From Brevibacterium sp. CBA3109 (GTDB lineage Bacteria; Actinomycetota; Actinomycetes; Actinomycetales; Brevibacteriaceae), in the NCBI RefSeq assembly GCF_040256645.1, contig NZ_CP158281.1, positions 3,472,001-3,536,000 of the forward strand: a DNA stretch of 64,000 bases, read 5' to 3'. Positions 22,409 to 31,456 of the stretch are shown here, in pieces. A program made the translations under genes and the position numbers. Below the pieces are notes generated by a model. The model did no database searches. It worked only from the letters and a program-made list of their open reading frames with translations, and was not told where the DNA came from. The first letter of the stretch is position 1; each line of letters starts with the position of its first letter.

Positions 22409-23272
22409 TCAGCTTTCGGCCAGTCGTTCCCGTTCGATTTCGATGTCGAAGTCTGCGCCCGGCCACTGCGGGTCGATGGTCCGCAGCGCATTCAGCAGAA
22501 GTCGCTGGATCGCCAGACGCGCATACCATTTCCTGTTCCCGGGCACGACGTACCAGGGTGCGATCTCGGTCGAGGTGGCCTCGAACACCGCCTGATACGC
22601 CTTCATGTAGTCGGGCCACAGGAGGCGTTCGTCGACATCACTCGGGTTGTACTTCCAGTACTTGTCGGGGCGGTCCAAGCGCTCCATGAGCCTGTCCTTC
22701 TGCTCATCGGGGGAGATGTGGAGCATAACCTTGATGATGCGCACACCCGCCTCGGCGAGTTCTGCCTCGAAGGCGTTGATGGCTTTGTAACGACGTCCGA
22801 TCTCTTTGCCGTCGGCAAGCCCGCGGACTTTGGCGATGAGCACATCTTCGTAGTGGGAGCGATCGAAGACGCCGATCATGCCGGGACCAGGCACGCGTGG
22901 CCGGATACGCCACAGGAAATCGTGGGCGAGCTCCTTCTTCGTCGGCGCTTTGAACGATGCGAGCTCAACACCCTGCGGATCGACGGAGCCGACGACGTGG
23001 CGCACGATTCCGCCCTTGCCCGCTGTGTCCATCGCTTGGAGGACGAGGAGGACCGCTGGCCCCGACTCCTCATCATGGTGGGCCGCGAACAGTCGCTCCT
23101 GGAGGTCAGCGAGCTCGGGAACGCTGGTTTTCAGGTCCTGACGTCCGGATTTCTTGTTGCCATCGTAGCCAGGGGTCGACTTCGGATCAACATCGTCGAG
23201 TCGAAATCCTTCCCCTGCCCGCAGCAGCGGTTGAGGATCGTCGGTCCAACTCTGCGTTGTCTTTTCGCTCAT
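22409..23272 (-). CDS. ppk2: Polyphosphate kinase 2 family protein
   Basis: A 287-residue PPK2 that transfers phosphate between polyphosphate and nucleotides. Walker A is QAMDTAGKGG, the lid region contains RIRPRVPGPGMIGVFDRSHYEDV (Walker B FDRS), and the helix with DRPDKYWKYNPSDVDER is typical. It appears to be the one-domain form related to AMP/ADP-phosphorylating enzymes. The nucleotide preference cannot be fixed from sequence alone. It lies 67 bases downstream of the UPF0126 gene on the same strand. Confidence 0.93.
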   Translation of the reverse strand: MSEKTTQSWTDDPQPLLRAGEGFRLDDVDPKSTPGYDGNKKSGRQDLKTSVPELADLQERLFAAHHDEESGPAVLLVLQAMDTAGKGGIVRHVVGSVDPQGVELASFKAPTKKELAHDFLWRIRPRVPGPGMIGVFDRSHYEDVLIAKVRGLADGKEIGRRYKAINAFEAELAEAGVRIIKVMLHISPDEQKDRLMERLDRPDKYWKYNPSDVDERLLWPDYMKAYQAVFEATSTEIAPWYVVPGNRKWYARLAIQRLLLNALRTIDPQWPGADFDIEIERERLAES

Positions 23273-23339
23273 GCGTACATCTTTGCAGGCAGGAGGGTCA
23301 GCGTCTATATCTTTGGTGGCCGCTGCAGGCTCTGCGTCC

Positions 23340-24023
23340 TCAGTCGGGCTTCCTGAACACGGACGGCAGCCTCTTCATCCTCTTCGGCGTCTCCCGGTAC
23401 GACCACTGCCGCATCGGCTGCGGTACCCGCCACTGCAGCTTCCAGGCCAGCATGCGAAAGACGAATGCCAGTGCGGCGATGATCAGCGAGACCACTCCGC
23501 CCAGGAAGTTCGTCGCATCGGCGATGAGCGTGACTCCCGCTCCGAAGAGTGCGGGAATGAGGTAGAGGTCTGTACCGCGGAAGATCGCCGGATCCTCACT
23601 GGCCACGGCATCACGCATGAGGCCCCCGCCGCAGGCCGTGAGTGCACCCATGAGCAGCGCTGCAGGATAGTTCGCACCCGCACCGAGGGCGATCGTTGTG
23701 CCGGTGACGCTGAAGATGGCGAGCCCGATCGCATCGAAGGTGACAATCCAGATCCGAGCACGCGAAATGTGCTTGCCGATGAGGTAGATCAGCAGTGTGG
23801 CGATGAGCGGCGGCGCCAGATAGATCGGCTGACCGAGCGCGTTCGGAACTCGATCGAGGAGGACGTCGCGGATCATGCCTCCGCCGATGCCCGTCATCAG
23901 TCCAAGCACCAGACCACCGGTGATGTCGAAGCCCCGGCGGGCGGCCAAGAGGACGCCGGAGACCGCGAAGACGAAGGTGCCGGTGAGGTCGAGTGCGAGG
24001 AAGACTGCTTCCTGAACGTCCAC
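23340..24023 (-). CDS. UPF0126 / TRIC-like membrane protein (YicG type)
   Basis: A 227-residue protein with two repeated halves of three helices and a seventh helix. Each half carries the family glycine-rich turn: GGMIRDVLLDRVP in the first and GGGLMRDAVASEDPAIF in the second. Members related to YicG have been linked to glycine uptake, and the family is distantly related to TRIC cation channels. It probably shares a transcript with ppk2. Confidence 0.9.
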   Translation of the reverse strand: MDVQEAVFLALDLTGTFVFAVSGVLLAARRGFDITGGLVLGLMTGIGGGMIRDVLLDRVPNALGQPIYLAPPLIATLLIYLIGKHISRARIWIVTFDAIGLAIFSVTGTTIALGAGANYPAALLMGALTACGGGLMRDAVASEDPAIFRGTDLYLIPALFGAGVTLIADATNFLGGVVSLIIAALAFVFRMLAWKLQWRVPQPMRQWSYRETPKRMKRLPSVFRKPD

Positions 24024-24179
24024 GACTGTTCCCCTTCCGGCCCGTCAACGACTCTCCGCACACCACACGATGCCTGGTCAGCACTGCGGAGACCAGGCAC
24101 GCACTCGGTGCGCGGTCACTGCTGCGGCAACGGTCACTACTGTTATATCAGTGCGCCGAGGCGGCGGCGAGCGCCGCGT

Positions 24180-24680
24180 TCAGCTGAGCTGGAAGTTGTC
24201 GGGGTTCTTGTAATCCTCGATCTCGACAATCGGGCTGCCCTGCCCCTTGAGCAGCTTCGAGATGGGGCATCTGGCGTGAGCTCGGCCCGCGTATTTCTCC
24301 GCATCGTCGGCGGAGACGCCTTCGATGGAGATGTAGGCCCGGGGCTCGAAATAGAATCCCCCGGCGGCATCCCCGTGCAGGTCGACCTCGACGCGGACGC
24401 GGGACAGGGTTTCGACCTCATTGACGGACAGCACCACTTTGAGGGTCTCGCCGAGGCAGGTGCTCCACGCCATGGCGAGGAACTGCTCCGGGTTGTTCCC
24501 CCGATCAGCGTGTGAGGTGGGTGCCGTCGCGAGCGTCTTTCCGTCTTCGACTCGCACTTCGCCCGAGGTCCCGCCGAGGTTCTCGACCTTGGCCGTATAG
24601 ATGGGGGCACTTGCACTTCTTGGTTCGTCCGAGTCTCCGCTTGGCGCCTGCGGCTCGGCGTATCCTGGGTTCTCAGTCAT
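24180..24680 (-). CDS. Ohr/OsmC-type organic hydroperoxide resistance protein
   Basis: A 166-residue protein. The Ohr-like signature GNNPEQFLAMAWSTCLGETL holds the peroxidatic cysteine, and ARCPISKLLKG holds the resolving cysteine. The first 30 residues are a hydrophilic Pro/Ser-rich extension not usual in Ohr. It likely reduces organic hydroperoxides in the cytosol with lipoylated or thiol reductants. It is the third OsmC-type gene in this region, with its start facing the SigK-controlled oxidoreductase. Confidence 0.9.
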   Translation of the reverse strand: MTENPGYAEPQAPSGDSDEPRSASAPIYTAKVENLGGTSGEVRVEDGKTLATAPTSHADRGNNPEQFLAMAWSTCLGETLKVVLSVNEVETLSRVRVEVDLHGDAAGGFYFEPRAYISIEGVSADDAEKYAGRAHARCPISKLLKGQGSPIVEIEDYKNPDNFQLS

Positions 24681-24770
24681 TGCACTATGCTACGTCAGCT
24701 TGATGACAAGTTCACTGGCAAATTCGTGAATACGATGAGGCACAGGGGCGAATCTTCGCACCCGGGCCAC

Positions 24771-24797
24771 CCATCCGAATCGCCTCCTGCTCCGAAT
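24771..24797 (+). promoter_or_regulatory. Probable SigK promoter of the molybdopterin oxidoreductase
   Basis: CCATCC (24771-24776), a 15-base spacer and CCGAAT (24792-24797) match the SigK -35 and -10 elements as I recall them from Mycobacterium. The -10 ends 7 bases before the ATG at 24805, so transcription should start at or next to the A of the start codon, giving a leaderless mRNA. A sigK/rskA pair lies 2.7 kb downstream. Confidence 0.8.
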
Positions 24798-24804
24798 ATC
24801 TGGC

Positions 24805-26421
24805 ATGAGAAGACCATTTCGCGCCGCCCTTGCTGGGATCGTTGCCACCCTTGTCCTGTTCGGTGCCGCTGACCTGATCGCCCGCGCGTTCGGTCCGCAG
24901 TCGGCGCCTCTGCTGGCGCTGGGTCAGACGATCATTCCGCTCACCCCCACCGAAATCGTCAAACCTGTCATCGACCTCTTCGGCACCAATGACAAGCTCT
25001 TCCTCATCCTCACCACAGGTTTCGCAGCGTTGGTCCTCGGCGGGCTCATCGGCTGGCTGGCCTCCCACCGGCCCCGCCTGGCGACCGTGCTCCTGTTCGC
25101 GGCCGGACTGGCTCCCATCCTCGCCATTCTCATCCGCCCCGAGTCCAGTGTCCTCGACATCATCCCGACGCTCATCGGACTCGTCCTGGGCATGACCGTC
25201 TTCCGTGTCCTCATCAGCTCCGCAACGAGCCGGACTGTGACCGGAACAACGCCCGCAGCTGCCAGGAAGTTCCCTGCAGCGACCCGCCCCGCTCGCTCGT
25301 CCACACCCGGACCCTCCCCATCCGACACGACCGAGACGCCGGCCGCAGAGCCATCTCGGCGCCGCTTCTTCGCCATCACCGGCATCATCGGGGCGGCGGG
25401 GGCCGCTGCCGTGGCGGCAGGACAGACCGTTGCCTCATTGACTCTGGATGCCGGTGCGGCAGTGGCCAAACTGGTTCTGCCGACACCTGCCAAGAAGGCT
25501 CCACCGATTCCCGCCGCAGCACATCCTGATGTCGAGGGCTTGGCCCCCTTCGTCACGGATCCCAAGGACTTCTACCGCATCGACACGGCGCTGGCTCCCC
25601 CTGTCATCGACCCTCAGGAATGGTCCTTGCGGATCCACGGCATGGTCGAGTCGGAGGTGACTCTGACGATGGACGATCTGCTCGACCTTCCTCTCGACGA
25701 GCATCACATCACACTCACCTGCGTCTCCAACCCGGTCGGGGGCGACCTCGTCGGCAATGCCACTTGGTTGGGCTACCCGGTGCGTGAGCTGCTGCGCCAA
25801 GCAAAACCCCACAAGGACGCAGACATGGTCCTCTCCCATTCCATCGACGGCTTCTCGGCCTCGACCCCGATCGAAGCCCTGACCGATGACCGCGATTCCC
25901 TGCTGGCCGTGGGAATGAACGGCAGCCCGCTTCCTCCCGAGCACGGCTTTCCAGCCCGCCTCGTCGTTCCCGGACTGTACGGATTCGTCTCAGCCACGAA
26001 ATGGGTCACCGAACTCGAGGTCACCCGCTTCGATGAGAAGACCGCCTATTGGACCGATCGAGGGTGGGATGCCAGGGCACCCATTCTCGTCGCGTCCAGA
26101 GTCGAAGTGCCGAAGCCGCTGGCCAAGGTGCCGGCAGGCGATGTGGCCGTCGCTGGCACGGCATGGGCGCAGCAGAGCGGTATCAAGCGAGTCGATGTGA
26201 AACTCGACGACGGGGAGTGGACTTCGGCCGAACTCGGCGATGAGGTCAATATCGACACCTGGCGCCAGTGGAAGACGGGATTCAGCGACGTTGATGCAGG
26301 ATTGCACACCGTCACGGTCCGTGCGATCGACCAGGACGGAAACGTCCAGACTCCGGAGCGCAGGAAGTCCATCCCCAATTCCGCGACCGGTCACCACCAC
26401 ATCCAGTTCAGTGTTGAGTAG
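24805..26421 (+). CDS. Membrane-anchored sulfite-oxidase-type molybdopterin oxidoreductase
   Basis: A 538-residue protein. Four N-terminal membrane helices (residues 5-135) are followed by an Ala/Pro/Thr-rich linker. Then comes a Tat-like SRRRFFAITGI segment with a fifth hydrophobic stretch near 190-215. Residues 240-400 form the molybdopterin domain of the sulfite oxidase/YedY family, with the Mo-ligating cysteine at 306 (LTCVSNPVGG). Residues 410-535 form the Mo-co dimerisation domain. The catalytic part should face outside. The substrate is unknown; protein methionine sulfoxide or sulfite are family options. It shares a SigK-type promoter with the fasciclin gene. Confidence 0.9.
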   Translation: MRRPFRAALAGIVATLVLFGAADLIARAFGPQSAPLLALGQTIIPLTPTEIVKPVIDLFGTNDKLFLILTTGFAALVLGGLIGWLASHRPRLATVLLFAAGLAPILAILIRPESSVLDIIPTLIGLVLGMTVFRVLISSATSRTVTGTTPAAARKFPAATRPARSSTPGPSPSDTTETPAAEPSRRRFFAITGIIGAAGAAAVAAGQTVASLTLDAGAAVAKLVLPTPAKKAPPIPAAAHPDVEGLAPFVTDPKDFYRIDTALAPPVIDPQEWSLRIHGMVESEVTLTMDDLLDLPLDEHHITLTCVSNPVGGDLVGNATWLGYPVRELLRQAKPHKDADMVLSHSIDGFSASTPIEALTDDRDSLLAVGMNGSPLPPEHGFPARLVVPGLYGFVSATKWVTELEVTRFDEKTAYWTDRGWDARAPILVASRVEVPKPLAKVPAGDVAVAGTAWAQQSGIKRVDVKLDDGEWTSAELGDEVNIDTWRQWKTGFSDVDAGLHTVTVRAIDQDGNVQTPERRKSIPNSATGHHHIQFSVE

Positions 26422-26585
26422 AGCGATCCTCAGTCCGGCCACAGCACGAACGTGCTCGCCGCACTCGCGGCCAGGCAGAGCCCCCAGCACCGCGGACCCA
26501 GACTCCCCATGTAGGCGGAGCCTGGGGCCGCTCCCGTCGAACCGATCGGCACTCGGAAAAATATCGAAGAAAATCTGAGTTTCAC

Positions 26586-26612
26586 CCATCCAGGACCGCG
26601 GGGGCTGCGAAT
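26586..26612 (+). promoter_or_regulatory. Probable SigK promoter of the fasciclin lipoprotein
   Basis: CCATCC (26586-26591), a 15-base spacer and GCGAAT (26607-26612) repeat the arrangement before the oxidoreductase, with one change in the -10. It lies about 90 bases ahead of the ATG at 26704, in the 282-bp gap that otherwise holds nothing recognisable. Confidence 0.7.
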
Positions 26613-26703
26613 ACCAGGTACACAGCGAGCAATGAAGGCAACTTCAGAGCTGTGCGCTGATACGCACCACCGTTGATGCACCACCTCAATTAGGAGAAGA
26701 ACG

Positions 26704-27381
26704 ATGAAAACGCTGCTTCGCAATCGCACCACCACCATCCTCGCCGCCGGCGCTATCGGCCTCATGGCTCTGAGCGGCTGCTCAGACATGGGCTCCGACT
26801 CCAAATCCGGTGATACCGAGACCCAGTCCAGCGATACCGCCGAAAGCGGCGACGCGCCCGAGGAGTCAGGCGACGCTGCCATGGCCGGCGGAGATCTCGT
26901 CGGGCCCGATTGCGCGGCCTACGCCGAAGCCAATCCTGACGGCGGCGGATCTGTCGAAGGAATGGCCCAGGACCCGGTCGCCACAGCAGCGTCGAACAAC
27001 CCGATGCTCAAGACCCTGACCAAGGCTGTTTCGGGCGAGCTCAATCCTGATGTCGACCTCGTCGACACCCTCAACGGTGGCGAGTTCACCGTCATCGCAC
27101 CCACCGATGATGCCTTTGCCGACGTGCCCAAGGACGACCTGGACGCACTGGCCAAGGACTCGGACATGCTGACCAAGGTTCTGACGTACCACGTCATCCC
27201 AGGACAGCTGTCCCCCGACGAGATCGCCGGTGAGCACGAGACCGTCGAAGGCTCGAAGGTGACGATCTCCGGCGAGGGCGACGACCTCAAGTTCGACGAT
27301 GCCGGTCTGGTCTGCGGCGGAGTCGCAACCTCGAATGCCACCGTGTACATGGTCGACAGCGTGATGATGCCCTCTAAGTGA
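26704..27381 (+). CDS. Fasciclin-domain lipoprotein (MPT70/MPT83-like)
   Basis: A 225-residue secreted lipoprotein. The signal peptide ends in the lipobox LSGC (cysteine about residue 26). A Ser/Asp/Glu-rich linker follows, then a [18 protein letters not shown] segment as in MPT70/83. A single FAS1 domain spans residues 85-225, with the H1 motif [18 protein letters not shown] and H2-like [14 protein letters not shown]1 proteins mediate adhesion. Mycobacterial MPT70 and MPT83 are controlled by SigK and its anti-sigma factor RskA, whose genes follow here. AGGAGA precedes the ATG. Confidence 0.93.
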   Translation: MKTLLRNRTTTILAAGAIGLMALSGCSDMGSDSKSGDTETQSSDTAESGDAPEESGDAAMAGGDLVGPDCAAYAEANPDGGGSVEGMAQDPVATAASNNPMLKTLTKAVSGELNPDVDLVDTLNGGEFTVIAPTDDAFADVPKDDLDALAKDSDMLTKVLTYHVIPGQLSPDEIAGEHETVEGSKVTISGEGDDLKFDDAGLVCGGVATSNATVYMVDSVMMPSK

Positions 27382-27401
27382 CATCAGGGCTTCACAGGGC
27401 A

Positions 27402-27455
27402 GTGGCCAAGGACCGACTCCGAGGACTCGGATCGGGCCTTGGCCACCACCTTTTT
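27402..27455 (+). terminator. Intrinsic terminator after the fasciclin gene
   Basis: GTGGCCAAGG and CCTTGGCCAC flank an inner CCGA..CCGAG/CTCGG..CGG pairing. The stem is followed by CACC and TTTTT at 27451-27455. It separates the fasciclin gene from sigK. Confidence 0.85.
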
Positions 27456-27511
27456 CATACGATGCGTGGACAACTGAAGAATAGAAGCCGATCGAATGAC
27501 ATGATTGGTCA

Positions 27512-28141
27512 ATGAGTTCAGATGATCCTTCGGCTCCAGGCCATAGACCCCCGGGAAATGATGCCCGAGCGTCTGACGGCACCGTCACCACAGCAGCAGA
27601 CCCGAGCAGCGACCAGCTGCTCAGGATCGCCACCGGTGATAGGTCCGCTTTCGAAGAACTCTTCGTGGCACAATCCCGAATCCTCATGGCCGTGATCCTG
27701 CGGATCGTGAGAAGCCAGTCACTCGCCGAGGAGGTGCTCCAGGAATGCTTCACCGAAGTGTGGACTCGGTGCTCCGGGTTCGACCCACAGCTCGGGACAG
27801 GCAGGGCATGGCTGATCACACTGTGCCGCAGGAGAGCCATCGACTGCGTACGCAGTGTGCAGGCCCAGCAGAACCGCGACTACGCCGACGGCCTGAGGTC
27901 GTCGGCGGACGAAGGCGAGCAGGTCGAGCAGACGGTCATCGATCGATCCGAGTCGGACAGAACCGTCACGGCATTGAAGATCCTTCACGAGGACCAGGCA
28001 CAACCCATCGTCATGGCCTTCTACCAGGGCCTGACCCACGCTGAGATTTCACAGAATCTCAAGGTGCCCCTCGGTACCATCAAGTCACGAATCAGAGACG
28101 GAATGAAGAAGCTGCGAGAAGAGTTGGAGGCAAGTCGATGA
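27512..28141 (+). CDS. sigK: ECF RNA polymerase sigma factor SigK
   Basis: A 209-residue ECF sigma factor. Region 2 spans about residues 45-110 (AFEELFVAQSRILMAVILRIVRSQSLAEEVLQ) and region 4 spans 150-205 (FYQGLTHAEISQNLKVPLGTIKSRIRDGMKKL). It overlaps rskA by four bases (ATGA) and follows the fasciclin gene, which is the SigK-RskA-MPT70/83 arrangement of mycobacteria. No CCATCC element is seen before sigK itself, so strong autoregulation is not evident. Confidence 0.9.
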   Translation: MSSDDPSAPGHRPPGNDARASDGTVTTAADPSSDQLLRIATGDRSAFEELFVAQSRILMAVILRIVRSQSLAEEVLQECFTEVWTRCSGFDPQLGTGRAWLITLCRRRAIDCVRSVQAQQNRDYADGLRSSADEGEQVEQTVIDRSESDRTVTALKILHEDQAQPIVMAFYQGLTHAEISQNLKVPLGTIKSRIRDGMKKLREELEASR

Positions 28142-28953
28142 ACACCGATCGTGACTATCTTGCTGCCGGCCTGGCACTGGGCGGACTCAGCGACTCGGAG
28201 CTGTCCGAGGCACAGACTCTCGCAGACACCGACGCCGGCTTCCGGTCCGAGGTCGCAGCATATGCCGACACCATGGCACTCATGGCCGAATCCGATGCAG
28301 CGGTGACCGATATGTCTGCTGCGGATGCACCACAGTCCGTCAGCGCGGCTACCCGGGATGCAATCCTCGGCATCCCGAGCATGCATGCGCAGGAAGACAC
28401 CACGCCCCAGCCGCACGCTGATTCAGACACTCATTCGCACGGCCGAGCACACGAGGAATCACCACCTCCTCCAGCTGACCTTGCTGAGCACCGCAGGAAG
28501 CGCCGCCCCTGGATTTCGATGGCCGCCGCCGCTGCCGCAGTCGTGGTCGCTGCCGGCGTCGGGGTGAATTCCTGGCAGAAGCAGAACGAACTGGAAGACG
28601 ACCTGGCGGCAACGCAGCAGCAGCTCGATGAGACATCGAAGCTGATGCAGGCAAGCGATATGCGCACGGACACTGCCGAGCTTCCCGACGGCGGCTCAGT
28701 CACAGTGGTGTCATCCGAGAGCGAGCAGCTCATCCACGTAAGCTCCACAGGCGTCGAGGCCGAGTCAGGCAAGTCCCTGCAGATGTGGGTGATCGGCGAC
28801 GAGGGCCCCGAGAGCGCAGGGCTGATGACCGAGGCTACGGCGAATATCGACGACCGACGCTTCGCTGCCGGCAACCTGTTCGGCATCACTGTCGAGCCGG
28901 AGGGCGGATCCGAACAGCCGACGAGCGACCCAGTGGCGGCAGTCGAACTGTAG
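28138..28953 (+). CDS. rskA: Anti-sigma-K factor RskA
   Basis: A 271-residue membrane protein. The N-terminal 80 residues form the sigma-binding domain (DYLAAGLALGGLSDSELSEAQTL). A His/Pro-rich acidic linker follows, then one membrane helix near 127-146 (WISMAAAAAAVVVAAGVGV) and the extracytoplasmic RskA domain (LQMWVIGDEGPESAGLM). Signals are expected to trigger stepwise proteolysis ending with an intramembrane site-2 protease, freeing SigK. It is translationally coupled to sigK. Confidence 0.93.
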   Translation: MNTDRDYLAAGLALGGLSDSELSEAQTLADTDAGFRSEVAAYADTMALMAESDAAVTDMSAADAPQSVSAATRDAILGIPSMHAQEDTTPQPHADSDTHSHGRAHEESPPPPADLAEHRRKRRPWISMAAAAAAVVVAAGVGVNSWQKQNELEDDLAATQQQLDETSKLMQASDMRTDTAELPDGGSVTVVSSESEQLIHVSSTGVEAESGKSLQMWVIGDEGPESAGLMTEATANIDDRRFAAGNLFGITVEPEGGSEQPTSDPVAAVEL

Positions 28954-28981
28954 AGACGTCCACTGATGCTCTGCAAGGAAT

Positions 28982-29018
28982 GACCGGCTCCAGGCAGACT
29001 GTCTGCCTGGAGCCGGTC
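28982..29018 (+). terminator. Perfect 18-bp inverted repeat after rskA
   Basis: GACCGGCTCCAGGCAGAC and its complement are separated by one base. This is a very strong hairpin 28 bases after the rskA stop. No T tract follows, which is common for actinobacterial terminators. Confidence 0.75.
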
Positions 29019-29126
29019 GCATCTCGGTACGCTCACGGCTCGTCCGCCCCCGGTCGGAGACATCGCGCCTCCCGCTCCCCACACGGCCGGATGTCGAAGG
29101 CCCGTCCGAGTGTCTAAGCTTGAGGA

Positions 29127-30578
29127 ATGGCAGAGAAACCGGCATCGCTGAGACCCACGCGCGGCGATGTGTATCTGGTGCTCGCGCTGGCCGGGGCTTC
29201 GATGGTCTTTGCAATCCTGTACAACACGACGGCCTACTGGCCCTTCAAGGGTCCGCTGTGGCTGATCTGCCTGGCATCCGTGCTTGTCACCGTGCCGCTG
29301 CTCTACCGACGACGCTATCCCAGCCAAGTCGCCTGGATTCAGGCCACTATCTTCGTCACTGCGCAGTTCTTGGCCATCATGGAGCCCGGGGTCACTCAGA
29401 TCATCTTGTTCATGGGCCTCTATTCGGTCGGCGCGTGGCAGAGCAATCGCAGAGCGGCATTCGTCTCTCGTCTTCTACTGTGCGTGGGGATCTTCGTCTA
29501 CCTGCTCATATCGATGGCCCTGCAGTTCGAGGCGATCGGAGACATGACCGTCCTGCAGTTCGCGGCGGGTTCGGCAGTCTCCTTCCTCATCAACGTGGCA
29601 TTCTTCGGCGGCGCCTGGCTCTTCGGCAACCGCGCCTGGAACCAACGCCGGCTCATGGACGAGCTGCGCACCGCCAACGCCGAGGTCCGCTGCCAGGAAC
29701 AGAAGCTGACCCGGCAGGCACTCGACCTCGAGCGGGTGCGCATCGCCCGCGAACTCCATGACGGCATCGCCCACCACATCACCGGCGTCGGCATCCATGC
29801 TGCCGCCGCCCGGCGCAGTCTTGAGAAGAATCCCGACAAGGCACGAGAGTCGCTGAAAACCATAGAATCCTCGACCCGAGAAACCGTCGACGAACTGCGC
29901 GCTCTCGTCTACACGCTTCGGGACACCGACGACTTGAGCACTGCCGAGCACAATGCAAAGGGCAACCCCAGCCTCGGCGACATTCCCGAACTCATCGATG
30001 TCTCACGTCGATCGGGGCAGCGGATCGAAGTCCTCACAATCGGCCAGCCGCGCCCGCTGACACCGATTACGGAGATGTCGATCTACCGCGTGATCCAGGA
30101 ATCCCTGACCAACTGTCGACGCTATGCGGGCTCGTACGCCGAGGTGGAGGTGCGTCTGCGTTACGGGGCGTCCGAACTCGAGATCGAGATCAGTGACTCC
30201 CGATCCCCCGGACCGCCTCGCAAGGAACCGCAGTTTGATCCCGAACCTTCAGCCGACTCAGCACCCGAGCCGGCCCTCGAGTCAGATGACGAGCGTTCTG
30301 GGGACGTTCGAACCCCGAAACACACTGGCCTGGGCCTGGGAATCGTCGGCATGCGCGAACGGATGAGCGCCTTGGGCGGTACCCTCGACGCCGGCCCGAA
30401 ATCCCGTGGCGGATGGCTCGTTCGGGCACAGATTCCATACCCTCAGAACATCACAGACTCGGAGAGTGCCGCTCTCCCCGGCGCTGACGCCGATGCCGAC
30501 AGCAGTACCGCTCCGACTGCATCCACCACGCCAAGCACCACCGCTTCCTCCACCACCGAGTCCACAGCAAAGGCCTGA
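29127..30578 (+). CDS. NarL-type sensor histidine kinase
   Basis: A 483-residue kinase. Five or so membrane helices fill residues 15-165, with almost no extracytoplasmic domain. A HisKA_3 dimerisation domain with His211 (ARELHDGIAHH) follows, then HATPase_c with GLGLGIVGMRERM. Two oddities stand out. An acidic insert (PEPSADSAPEPALESDDE) lies inside the ATPase domain. The last 35 residues are an Asp/Ser/Thr tail without homology expected. It is four bases upstream of its LuxR-type response regulator. Confidence 0.92.
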   Translation: MAEKPASLRPTRGDVYLVLALAGASMVFAILYNTTAYWPFKGPLWLICLASVLVTVPLLYRRRYPSQVAWIQATIFVTAQFLAIMEPGVTQIILFMGLYSVGAWQSNRRAAFVSRLLLCVGIFVYLLISMALQFEAIGDMTVLQFAAGSAVSFLINVAFFGGAWLFGNRAWNQRRLMDELRTANAEVRCQEQKLTRQALDLERVRIARELHDGIAHHITGVGIHAAAARRSLEKNPDKARESLKTIESSTRETVDELRALVYTLRDTDDLSTAEHNAKGNPSLGDIPELIDVSRRSGQRIEVLTIGQPRPLTPITEMSIYRVIQESLTNCRRYAGSYAEVEVRLRYGASELEIEISDSRSPGPPRKEPQFDPEPSADSAPEPALESDDERSGDVRTPKHTGLGLGIVGMRERMSALGGTLDAGPKSRGGWLVRAQIPYPQNITDSESAALPGADADADSSTAPTASTTPSTTASSTTESTAKA

Positions 30579-30581
30579 ACA

Positions 30582-31232
30582 GTGATCCGAGTCCTCCTCG
30601 TCGACGACCAGTCGATGGTCCGCACCGGCTTTCGCACGATTCTCGAAAGCGAGGACGGCATCACCGTCGTCGGTGAGGCGGAGAACGGACAGGTCGCGAT
30701 CGACCGTGCGCTCGATCTCGCCCCCGACGTCATCTGCATGGACGTTCAGATGCCCGTCATGGACGGACTCGAGGCCACTGCAGAGATCGTTCGCCGAGGT
30801 GCGGCCGGAGCGGTCCTCATGCTCACCACCTTCGACCGTGACGACTTCCTGTTCCAAGCGCTGGCAGCGGGCGCCAGCGGGTTCCTGCTCAAGACTGCCG
30901 AGGCGGAGCAGCTCATCGAGGCGGTCACCGCACTGGCGGGCGGCGACGGACTCCTCTCCCCCGAGGTGACCCGACGCGTCATCGAACGCTCCGTCCGCAG
31001 TCCCGAGACCACGACAGCCACAGCCCCCGCGCTCGAACTCCTCACCGACCGAGAACTCGAAGTCCTCCACCTCGTTGCAGCCGGGCTGAGCAATGCCGAG
31101 ATCGCGGGCACGCTCTTCGTCGGCGAGGCCACCGTGAAGACTCATGTCTCCAATCTGCTGACTAAGCTCGACATCCGCGACCGCATCCACGTCGTCATCT
31201 TCGCCTACGAGAATGGGATCGTCGAGAAGTGA
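30582..31232 (+). CDS. NarL/LuxR-type response regulator
   Basis: A 216-residue regulator. The receiver domain has the acidic pair DD (residues 8-9), the phospho-acceptor Asp in ICMDVQMP (about 53) and the Lys in FLLKTAEAEQ. The C-terminal LuxR helix-turn-helix is LTDRELEVLHLVAAGLSNAEIAGTLFVGEATVKTHVSNLLTKL. The start is GTG, three bases after the kinase stop, so the two form an operon. Targets are unknown. Confidence 0.95.
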   Translation: MIRVLLVDDQSMVRTGFRTILESEDGITVVGEAENGQVAIDRALDLAPDVICMDVQMPVMDGLEATAEIVRRGAAGAVLMLTTFDRDDFLFQALAAGASGFLLKTAEAEQLIEAVTALAGGDGLLSPEVTRRVIERSVRSPETTTATAPALELLTDRELEVLHLVAAGLSNAEIAGTLFVGEATVKTHVSNLLTKLDIRDRIHVVIFAYENGIVEK

Positions 31233-31293
31233 GCTGTCCGGCATCTCGGATTGCCGAAAGCTCGCACGAACTAATGGCCAACTTTCGACACGT

Positions 31294-31322
31294 TTCGAAA
31301 ATTCACTTACAACGGGTATAAC
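31294..31322 (+). promoter_or_regulatory. Candidate promoter of the large LuxR-type regulator
   Basis: TATAAC (31317-31322) is one base off the consensus -10. TTCGAA lies 17 bases upstream as a poor -35, inside a small dyad TTTCG-N8-CGAAA. The stretch is notably AT-rich for this genome. The gene starts 135 bases downstream. Confidence 0.4.
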
Positions 31323-31456
31323 CTATTTGCAGGCTGCGAGACGACCCCCGGTCTCACTGCCCGTTGCCCCACCCCCGTTGCACGTTCGATCCTCCAACAC
31401 TGCCGATTCAGCTATCGCGGGCACGGCCCGCCGCTGATTGAAAGGGTTGCGCCTGA

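Noticed and set aside
31233..31456. Small protein between the response regulator and the LuxR-type regulator (31213-31437)
   Set aside because: Overlaps the end of the response regulator, lacks a ribosome site and lies in an AT-rich promoter-like stretch.
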